From: Actinomycetota bacterium
GTDB lineage: Bacteria > Actinomycetota > Acidimicrobiia > Acidimicrobiales > Ilumatobacteraceae
Length of the DNA: 6,234 nucleotides
Assembly (NCBI GenBank): GCA_005793785.1
Contig: SXPW01000109.1
Span: 1-6,234 of the forward strand
Reading direction: 5' to 3'
Numbering within the stretch: the stretch's first letter is position 1; each line of letters opens with the position of its first letter. The notes under the pieces are model-generated. The model was not told where the DNA came from. It searched no databases and was given only the letters and a program-made list of their open reading frames with translations. This document shows positions 1-5,053 of the stretch, piece after piece. The position numbers and the translations under genes were made by a program.

Positions 1-248
1 AGCCTGACATCATCTTTGCCGACGAGCCGACGGGCAACCTCGACTCCAGGACCGGCTCCGAGGTGCTCACCTTCATGCGTCGCGCGGTGAGCGACCTCGG
101 CCAGACCATCGTGATGGTCACCCATGACGCCGTTGCAGCAAGTTATGCCGATCGCATCGTGTTTCTCGCCGACGGACACGTGGCTGGCGAAATGTTCGCC
201 CCGACGGCCCAGAAGGTTCTCGATTATTTGAAGCATCTCGGCGAATAG
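1..248 (+). CDS. ABC transporter ATP-binding protein, C-terminal part (5' end outside window)
   Basis: This is the last 81 residues of an ABC-transporter nucleotide-binding subunit, read in the frame whose first full codon is at position 3. The fragment opens with the Walker B strand and catalytic glutamate (IIFADEP, about codons 3-9), followed by TGNLDS, the D-loop form typical of the MacB/LolD/FtsE branch of ATPases. The H-loop switch histidine follows in VMVTHD. The tail (ADRIVFLADGHV) is the usual last strand pair of the domain, and the protein ends about 35 residues later without an extra domain. Walker A, the Q-loop and the LSGGQ signature lie upstream and cannot be judged. The stop TAG (246-248) is 6 bases before the permease start, so the two are almost certainly cotranscribed and form one transporter, with the ATPase docking on the permease coupling loops at the cytoplasmic face. 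The substrate is unknown. Family assignment is secure; a specific gene name is not. Confidence 0.93.
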   Translation, partial: PDIIFADEPTGNLDSRTGSEVLTFMRRAVSDLGQTIVMVTHDAVAASYADRIVFLADGHVAGEMFAPTAQKVLDYLKHLGE

Positions 249-254
249 GTCGTC

Positions 255-2837
255 GTGTTCCGCCTCGCCGTCAAGATGACCGTCGCCCGCACGGGTCGAC
301 TCATCCTCACCTCGCTCGCCATCATTCTCGGTACCGCGTTCCTCTCGGGCACCTTCGTCTTTCGTGACACCATCAATCAGACTTTCGACCGACTCTTTGC
401 GGACGTCTTTCGCGACGTTGATGCCTACGTTCGCTCGACGACGTTTCTCGAACTCGACTTCGGCGGCGAACAGCGCGCCGCCACGCCCATTTCCGTACTC
501 GAAGCCGTTCGACGGGTCGATGGAGTTACTTCTGCAACGGGTGACATCCAGGCGTTTGCCCGTGTCATCGGCAAGGACGGCGAGCCACTCGGCAGCGAGG
601 GCAATGGCCCGCCCACGTTCGGCGGTATCGCCTCAGCCGACTCCGCAGGCCTGTGGTCGATTACCGACGGTCGACTCCCTCTTGGTTCCAACGAGGTCAT
701 CCTCGACAAGGCCACGGCCGAAAACGGGAAGTTCGTCGTCGGCGACCGAGTTCGCGTCGTTGCAGTTCGCGGTGCGAGAGAATTCACGCTGGTAGGAATC
801 GCCAGTTACGGCGACATCTCATCACCCGGCGGAGCAACGTTTGCATTGTTCGAGCAACCCACCGCATCCGAGTTCCTTCTTCAACCGGGGTTCGTCGATG
901 CGATTCTGGTCGAAGGTGACGATTCCGTCAGCGACGAGGTGCTCGCTCAACGAATCGACGATCAACTTGCCGATGACTTGAAATTGGAGACCCTCACCGG
1001 GGCGGAGATCACCGCCGAGGTTCAGGGTCAAATCAAGGACGTACTCAACATCTTCTCGACGTTCCTCATCGTGTTCTCGTACATCGCTCTCGGAATCGGG
1101 TCGTTCGTCATCTACAACGTCTTCTCCATCACCGCTGCCCAACGTTTACGTGAGAATGCATTGCTGCGAGCAATCGGCGCGAGCCGCCGTCAAGTGTCGC
1201 GAGCACTCCTCGTGGAATCCACCGCGATGGGTGTCATCGGCTCGGTCATCGGATTCGGAATCGGAATCCTGCTCTCGCAATTGCTCAGTGCGCTGCTCAA
1301 GGCCACGGGATTCGAGGTTCCATCACAGGGTCTCGCCATCGCACCGGCGTCCTTCGTCAACACGTTGATTGCCGGTGTCGTTGTGACGGTGCTCGCCGCC
1401 TGGTTTCCTGCCCGCCGAGCGGGACGAGTTCCTCCGCTTGCCGCACTGCGAGACACTGCGCTCGACACCGCCGGAAAGATATCGCGGCGAGTCATCATCG
1501 GGCTCGTGCTGCTCGTGGCAGGAGGAGTCGGGATGATTGCTGCGATGAACGATGCTCCCGTACAAGTGCTCGGTCTGGGAGTCCTTGGAGTGTTTTCCGG
1601 GATACTCGTGCTGGGACCCGCAATCGCTCGACCAGTTGCTCTCTTCATCGGAGTTCCCGTTGCCAGGTTGCGTGGGGTCAGCGGCGCCATGGCGCGACAG
1701 AACGCCGCACGAAATCCCAAGCGGACATCGCGTACGGCGGCGCCAGTGCTCTTGGGCGTCGCACTCGTCACCGCGTTCACGGCTCTCGCCGCGAGCATTC
1801 GTTCGGAGATTCGTGACACCTTCGGCGATGCGTTCAGTGGCGATATCGCCCTCACCGTCGACGCGCAGGGCTTCGGTGGAATCCCACTTTCGACCACTGA
1901 TCAAATCGCTCAACTCGCCGGCGTTGAGCAGGCGACGGGGGTCGGATTCACCAGTGTTCGTATCGTCGACCCGAACGAGGCACCTTCGACGACGTCGGCC
2001 GCCACGAATCAACGCGGAGTGTTCGTTCAAACGATCAATCCGTCGTCGATTTCCAATCTGTTCGACCTCGGGGTAACCGACGGAGACGTCACGTCAATGG
2101 GATCCGATGGCATCTTCGTCAATGCCGAACGGGCTACGGAGAAGGGCTGGGGCATCGGCACCCGTCTCCAAATCATCCGCGTGGACGGTGCCATCATCGA
2201 TGCGGAGGTGCGCGGATTCGTCTCCGGAGACACGTCTTTCGCCAACTACGTGGTGAGTCGCGAGATGTTTGCCGATGCTCCAACACCGATCTTCGACGCC
2301 TTCGTATACATAAAGGTGGCCCCCGATGCGTCCAAAGACGACGTCAAGGAGCGCATTGCTGCAATAAGTAGTGACGTGGGAATCGGAACCCTGCAAACCA
2401 AGGAGGAGTTCATCGACGATCAGGCGGCCCAGATCAACCAAGTCCTCGCACTCATCTATGGATTGCTCTTCCTGTCGATCATCATCGCCATCGTGGGGAT
2501 CGTCATCACACTGTTGTTGTCCGTGTTCGAGCGCCGTCGCGAGATTGGATTGCTCCGCGCCGTGGGCATGACCAAATCACAGGTGCGCACGACGGTGCGT
2601 TGGGAGAGCGTCATCACCTCACTCCTGGGTGCAGTCACGGGCGTGGTACTCGGCATCGTCATGGGTGTGGTGGTGGTTGCGGCACTCAGCGACGGAGGCG
2701 ACGTATCATTCCGGCTTCCCGTCGTCGAAACCGTATGGATCGTCATCATCTCGTTCGTTCTCGGTGTGGTCGCAGCCATCTACCCTGCTTGGCGGGCAAC
2801 GCGAGTCAACATCGTCGAGGCAATCGCCACCACCTAA
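255..2837 (+). CDS. ABC transporter permease with two FtsX domains (MacB/LolC-like)
   Basis: Membrane subunit of a type VII ABC system, 860 residues, partner of the ATPase just upstream. Visible order: TM helix about 17-38; extracytoplasmic MacB-periplasmic-core-like region about 40-260; first FtsX domain with TMs near 266-290, 318-345 and 363-385; two middle TMs about 411-431 and 437-466; another near 495-515; second extracytoplasmic region about 520-720; C-terminal FtsX domain with TMs near 727-757, 785-812 and 826-845. The cytoplasmic coupling loops are duplicated: RLRENALLRAIGASRRQV (297-314) and ERRREIGLLRAVGMTKSQV (759-777). Each FtsX domain ends in a matching motif (AWFPARRAGRVPPLAAL; IYPAWRATRVNIVEAI). 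Such systems move lipids, lipoproteins or peptides, or transmit force to cell-wall enzymes; the substrate cannot be told here. The start is GTG at 255; an AGG at 247-249, overlapping the ATPase stop, gives a minimal Shine-Dalgarno with 5-base spacing. The gene ends in tandem stops TAA TAG (2835-2840). Confidence 0.95.
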   Translation: MFRLAVKMTVARTGRLILTSLAIILGTAFLSGTFVFRDTINQTFDRLFADVFRDVDAYVRSTTFLELDFGGEQRAATPISVLEAVRRVDGVTSATGDIQAFARVIGKDGEPLGSEGNGPPTFGGIASADSAGLWSITDGRLPLGSNEVILDKATAENGKFVVGDRVRVVAVRGAREFTLVGIASYGDISSPGGATFALFEQPTASEFLLQPGFVDAILVEGDDSVSDEVLAQRIDDQLADDLKLETLTGAEITAEVQGQIKDVLNIFSTFLIVFSYIALGIGSFVIYNVFSITAAQRLRENALLRAIGASRRQVSRALLVESTAMGVIGSVIGFGIGILLSQLLSALLKATGFEVPSQGLAIAPASFVNTLIAGVVVTVLAAWFPARRAGRVPPLAALRDTALDTAGKISRRVIIGLVLLVAGGVGMIAAMNDAPVQVLGLGVLGVFSGILVLGPAIARPVALFIGVPVARLRGVSGAMARQNAARNPKRTSRTAAPVLLGVALVTAFTALAASIRSEIRDTFGDAFSGDIALTVDAQGFGGIPLSTTDQIAQLAGVEQATGVGFTSVRIVDPNEAPSTTSAATNQRGVFVQTINPSSISNLFDLGVTDGDVTSMGSDGIFVNAERATEKGWGIGTRLQIIRVDGAIIDAEVRGFVSGDTSFANYVVSREMFADAPTPIFDAFVYIKVAPDASKDDVKERIAAISSDVGIGTLQTKEEFIDDQAAQINQVLALIYGLLFLSIIIAIVGIVITLLLSVFERRREIGLLRAVGMTKSQVRTTVRWESVITSLLGAVTGVVLGIVMGVVVVAALSDGGDVSFRLPVVETVWIVIISFVLGVVAAIYPAWRATRVNIVEAIATT

Positions 2838-2849
2838 TAGCGATTCTCG

Positions 2850-3734
2850 TCAACGCTCCTCGAGGGGTTCGGCGAAGATTCGTGCAGCAGGGTGTTGATC
2901 GGTCGGCGTGTCATCGGCAAGTCGACGTGGCGCAGTTACCGCGGGTGTATGTGCCGTTTGACATCCCGCGCACCAATACAGCACTCGATTTGCCTCACCG
3001 TGGTGGGTCACCCGAATCACCTCACCGCACCGACTGCAGGACTTTCCCTGGCGTCCGTACACCGCGAGTCCACCATCGACCGACGGTGCAGTGATTCGAT
3101 TCACCCGTTGCACGTTGGCACGGAGCATTTCGTGCGCCAACGTGAGCACTTCGTGGCACTCGTCGATATTCAAGTCACCGACTCGTGCCCACGGATTCAA
3201 CTCGCATGCCCACAACAGCTCACAGCGATACACGTTGCCCACGCCACACGCAACTCGCTGGTCGAGTAGCACTTCAGCGATACTCGTCTCGTTCGGCTCG
3301 TAGTCCATCATTCGGCGAACGCATTCATCGATATCGGGATGCTCGTGGCACAAATCCGGACCAAGCCGACCGAGAATCGGGTGTCGTCGCGGATCGAAAT
3401 CGCGATACGACTCCACCACGGGTGCGGAGAAGCACACTGCCACCCAGTCGGCAACGCCGATTACCACCCGTGCGCGATGCGGCGATTTTCGCCAGCGCTC
3501 ACCGACTCGGTACACGTGCCAGGACCCGGTCATTCTCATGTGCGTGTGGAGCACGACACCGTCGTCCCACACGATCTCGAGGTGCTTCCCATGGCTTCGA
3601 ACTTCCTCGATGGTCTGCCCGATCCGAGGCATCACGCCCTCCAGACGCGATGCTTCGAATCGCACCATCTTCTTGCCGATCAATGCGATACGTAGCGCTG
3701 CAGCGCTCCGATAGATGGTGTCGCCTTCTGGCAT
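2850..3734 (-). CDS. nei: Endonuclease VIII-like DNA glycosylase/AP lyase (Fpg/Nei family)
   Basis: Base-excision repair enzyme that removes oxidised bases and cuts the abasic site by beta/delta elimination. With the start at ATG 3734 the protein is 294 aa and begins MPEGDTIYRS. Pro2 (Schiff-base nucleophile after Met removal) and Glu3 are exactly where the family needs them, which rules out the TTG two codons upstream (3740). Other landmarks: catalytic Lys50 in SHGKHLE; the H2TH region about 130-210, with GVGNVYRCE at 164-172 (Asn167); and a C-terminal zinc finger with Cys233, Cys236, Cys255 and Cys258, carrying Arg250 in the beta-hairpin. The N-terminal PEGDT favours Nei over Fpg (usually PELPE). 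About 35 residues follow the zinc finger, a low-complexity tail making it longer than E. coli Nei (263 aa). It converges with the permease at 12 bases and diverges from the small gene at 3803. No Shine-Dalgarno is seen; a TACTCT box six bases before the ATG suggests leaderless expression. Substrate preference (Nei1 or Nei2 type) is not resolved. Confidence 0.93.
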   Translation of the reverse strand: MPEGDTIYRSAAALRIALIGKKMVRFEASRLEGVMPRIGQTIEEVRSHGKHLEIVWDDGVVLHTHMRMTGSWHVYRVGERWRKSPHRARVVIGVADWVAVCFSAPVVESYRDFDPRRHPILGRLGPDLCHEHPDIDECVRRMMDYEPNETSIAEVLLDQRVACGVGNVYRCELLWACELNPWARVGDLNIDECHEVLTLAHEMLRANVQRVNRITAPSVDGGLAVYGRQGKSCSRCGEVIRVTHHGEANRVLYWCAGCQTAHTPAVTAPRRLADDTPTDQHPAARIFAEPLEER

Positions 3735-3740
3735 ACGCAA

Positions 3741-3746
3741 AGAGTA
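3741..3746 (-). promoter_or_regulatory. Candidate -10 box of nei (leaderless promoter)
   Basis: Read on the minus strand, TACTCT fits the actinobacterial TANNNT -10 pattern. It ends exactly six bases before the ATG at 3734, so if that A is +1 the box spans -12 to -7. No ribosome binding site lies between the box and the ATG, which agrees with a leaderless mRNA. No convincing -35 is visible 16-18 bases upstream. Confidence 0.45.
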
Positions 3747-3778
3747 TTCGTCGGACCCGCGGCGACTGGTGATTGTTC

Positions 3779-3792
3779 GGGAAATTTCTCCC
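3779..3792. promoter_or_regulatory. Short dyad abutting the -10 of the small gene at 3803
   Basis: GGGAAATTTCTCCC contains GGGA and TCCC arms around an A/T-rich centre, and GAAATTTC (3781-3788) is itself a perfect 8-base palindrome. It sits directly against the TAGGTT -10 candidate in the nei/small-gene divergent region, where an operator would be expected. Dyads this short occur by chance, so this is only a possible regulator site. Confidence 0.2.
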
Positions 3793-3798
3793 TAGGTT
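3793..3798 (+). promoter_or_regulatory. Candidate -10 box of the small gene at 3803
   Basis: TAGGTT matches TANNNT. It ends four bases before the ATG at 3803 and seven before the adjoining in-frame GTG at 3806. Usual -10 to +1 spacing would put the transcription start at about 3805-3806, which slightly favours GTG 3806 as a leaderless start. No Shine-Dalgarno is present for either codon. Confidence 0.4.
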
Positions 3799-3802
3799 GG
3801 GA

Positions 3803-4114
3803 ATGGTGAACGACGAATCCAACTCCGATGGAACTCATGACGCCAACATGGTGCGTCGAGCCGCCCAGCGTTACGGCACCGTTGGCGCGATGTTGGCGGG
3901 AGGAATGGTGGTGTTCGATCGACTGCTCGGTAGAAAACCCAAGGAGGAACCCGCCGTCGTCATCGAAGCCGCCACCGAACCAGAAGACATCAATGAAGGC
4001 ATTTCCATACGGCTAGAACAACCGAATGGTGAGCAATTACAGGTATTTGCACCGCCTCCGGGACGCCGCCGCGCTAGGGCAAGACGCCGACGGAGGCCAG
4101 GGCCAGGCGAATGA
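3803..4114 (+). CDS. Small uncharacterised protein, one short hydrophobic segment, Arg-rich C-terminus
   Basis: I do not recognise this as a named family. From ATG 3803 it encodes 103 aa (102 from GTG 3806). The N-terminus is polar and acidic (1-15). A short glycine-rich hydrophobic stretch follows (about 24-39, YGTVGAMLAGGMVVF), bordered by Arg18/Arg19 and by RLLGRKPKEEP, which could be a single membrane anchor. Then comes an acidic region with IEAATEPEDINEG (about 54-66) and a C-terminus of Pro, Gly and Arg (84-103, ten Arg). The in-frame TTG at 3773 is rejected as start because it would place the -10 candidate inside the gene. The codon pattern resembles the neighbours, and the reading frame fills the space between nei and the DUF4916 gene, supporting a real gene. 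Its last 41 bases overlap the 3' end of the opposite-strand DUF4916 gene, and most of the Arg tail lies there. Function unknown; a membrane-anchored or membrane-associated small protein is a guess. Confidence 0.68.
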   Translation: MVNDESNSDGTHDANMVRRAAQRYGTVGAMLAGGMVVFDRLLGRKPKEEPAVVIEAATEPEDINEGISIRLEQPNGEQLQVFAPPPGRRRARARRRRRPGPGE

Positions 4115-4610
4115 GTCGGTCGTGCCCGCTGGTCATCTCGCGTCGCATCGAGTCGCTCACCGCGTCGGCTGGCGTGTACCAGGCCAGGTCGAGCGCCGCT
4201 TGGGTCGGTTGACAGTCCCCCGACACGGGTACGACGTACGCGAGGCTCACGGCGTGCTGTCGTGGATCGTGAAACCCGGAGATGGACGGATCCGGGAAGT
4301 ACTCCACCACGGTGAATGGGGCGGGTTCGGGCGGAATTTTCGGTAGTGCGAGAGGACCTAGATCCTTCTCGAGGTGGCGCAGCAGTGCCTCACGGATTCG
4401 TTCGTTGAGCAACACTCGACCCGACACCACCGTTCGCGAAATCGATCCATCGGGTGTTTGACGCAGCAGCATCCCCACATGGGTCACGTTGCCCATGTCG
4501 TCGATTCGTACGGGGACGGCGTCCACATAGACGAGCGGTACCTGGTCGCGCACGGCATCCAACTGCCTTGGATCGAGCCAGTTGGTTCGGGTGTCGATGC
4601 GATCGGTCAT
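4074..4610 (-). CDS. DUF4916 family protein (degenerate Nudix-like)
   Basis: 178 aa from ATG 4610. The sequence has what I recall as DUF4916 hallmarks: WLDPRQL near the N-terminus (11-17), VPLVYVDAVPVR (24-35), GMLLRQTPDGSISRTVVSGRVL (46-67), LRHLEKDLGPLALP (77-90), FTVVEYFPDP (99-108) and HDPRQHAVSLAYVVPVSG (114-131). These proteins are placed near Nudix hydrolases. The Nudix-box position shows Gly64-x5-Glu70-x7-Arg78, but REUxEExGU becomes RHLEKDLGP (78-86), so most metal-binding glutamates are absent; hydrolase activity should not be assumed. Upstream in-frame starts, as far as 4772, are rejected because they run into the divergent gene and add sequence unlike the family. GTG at 4628 is a possible but weaker alternative. 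Shine-Dalgarno candidates are imperfect: AGGA one base from the ATG, and GGAGAG ten bases from it. It overlaps the 3' end of the small convergent gene by 41 bases. Cellular role unknown. Confidence 0.85.
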   Translation of the reverse strand: MTDRIDTRTNWLDPRQLDAVRDQVPLVYVDAVPVRIDDMGNVTHVGMLLRQTPDGSISRTVVSGRVLLNERIREALLRHLEKDLGPLALPKIPPEPAPFTVVEYFPDPSISGFHDPRQHAVSLAYVVPVSGDCQPTQAALDLAWYTPADAVSDSMRREMTSGHDRLIRLALASVGVLP

Positions 4611-4656
4611 GTCCTGTTTTCTCTCCACGAACGTGGACTTTTCGGTGATGCACCAA

Positions 4657-4662
4657 GACCTA
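4657..4662 (-). promoter_or_regulatory. Possible -10 box of the DUF4916 gene
   Basis: On the minus strand, TAGGTC partly fits TANNNT (final T missing) and would start transcription near 4650, giving a leader of about 40 bases. It overlaps the opposite-facing TAGTCT box at 4661-4666, so both would share the CTAG core. The match is weak and is offered because no better box is seen between the two starts. Confidence 0.22.
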
Positions 4663-4666
4663 GTCT
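4661..4666 (+). promoter_or_regulatory. Candidate -10 box of the DoxX-like gene (leaderless promoter)
   Basis: TAGTCT matches TANNNT and ends exactly six bases before the ATG at 4673, the same geometry as at nei. Nothing resembling a Shine-Dalgarno precedes the ATG. The box sits in the short palindrome AAGACctaGTCTT (4655-4667), which could be an operator or give promoter activity in both directions. No clear -35 is visible. Confidence 0.45.
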
Positions 4667-4672
4667 TCGCGC

Positions 4673-5053
4673 ATGACTCGTGGAGAGAAACTACTCGCTT
4701 TTTTCCTTCTCGGTGCGGGAGTTTCGCACTTCCTGAACCCCGACTTCTTCGATGCGATCGTTCCCCCCGCACTGCCGGGGTCGGAGCGATTCGCCACGTA
4801 CCTGAGCGGAGTTGCCGAAATCATCGTCGGCGTTGCCGTCATCGTGCAGCGCACTCGACGAATTGCCCTGTGGGCTGCCGCCGCACTCTTCGTAGCGGTC
4901 TACCCTGCCAACCTCTACATGGCATGGGACTGGCGTGACCGCGAACTCTCGGAACGACTCGTCGCCTACGGACGATTGCCGCTCCAGATACCACTCATCT
5001 GGTGGGCCGTGGCGTCGGCTCGGCGCGCTACCAGTTCCCCGCCACGTACTTAG
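4673..5053 (+). CDS. DoxX-like small integral membrane protein
   Basis: 126 aa, four predicted membrane helices at about 6-22, 41-58, 62-84 and 102-117, the size and layout of DoxX-like proteins. Family-type features are GVSHFLNPDFFDAIVPP (16-32, His19), YLSGVAEIIVG (43-53, Glu49), YPANLYMAWD (77-86) and RLPLQIPLIWWA (101-112). The DoxX superfamily includes subunits of membrane oxidoreductases and proteins linked to thiol or oxidative stress, but most small members such as this one have no known activity, so none is assigned. The ATG at 4673 is chosen because it starts directly before the first helix and sits six bases after a -10 candidate; no upstream ribosome binding site is seen. It diverges from the DUF4916 gene with 62 bases between start codons. 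Its 3' end overlaps the opposite-strand aldehyde dehydrogenase gene by 26 bases, so the C-terminal polar tail (ARRATSSPPRT) is mostly encoded in the overlap. Confidence 0.85.
   Translation: MTRGEKLLAFFLLGAGVSHFLNPDFFDAIVPPALPGSERFATYLSGVAEIIVGVAVIVQRTRRIALWAAAALFVAVYPANLYMAWDWRDRELSERLVAYGRLPLQIPLIWWAVASARRATSSPPRT

Larger units (their letters stand above)
4618..4690. repeat. Perfect 13-base inverted repeat flanking the divergent promoter region
   Basis: The left arm TTTCTCTCCACGA (4618-4630) is the exact reverse complement of the right arm TCGTGGAGAGAAA (4678-4690), with 47 bases between them. Matching stops on both sides. The left arm lies in the leader of the DUF4916 gene, ending 8 bases from its ATG; the right arm is codons 2-6 of the DoxX-like gene. 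Because the two genes diverge, both messages carry the same sense sequence near their 5' ends. A rough estimate for such a match by chance in about 75 bases is below 1 in 10,000. It could be a paired operator, a shared RNA element, or coincidence. Confidence 0.6.

Noticed and set aside
1190..2030. Two long overlapping minus-strand reading frames (235 codons each) opposite the permease
   Set aside because: They lie fully antisense to a well-supported gene, have Arg/Ser/Thr-rich composition with no recognisable domain, and such shadows are expected in GC-rich coding DNA.
2858..2865. CCTCGAGG palindrome near the 3' end of nei as a terminator
   Set aside because: Only eight bases with no loop and no T-run; it lies inside the last nei codons and looks like chance.
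3735..3740. TTG start two codons upstream in nei
   Set aside because: The Fpg/Nei mechanism needs Pro directly after the initiating Met, which only ATG 3734 gives.
3185..3772. 195-codon plus-strand frame opposite nei
   Set aside because: Antisense to all the Nei catalytic and zinc-finger motifs; the translation is Arg-rich with no domain.
3773..3802. TTG start at 3773 for the small gene
   Set aside because: It would add ten residues encoded by the probable promoter (TAGGTT box), and no ribosome binding site precedes it.
4611..4772. N-terminal extension of the DUF4916 gene back to 4772
   Set aside because: It would run antisense through the promoter and start of the DoxX-like gene and adds basic sequence unlike the family; ATG 4610 places the WLDP motif at the expected distance from the N-terminus.
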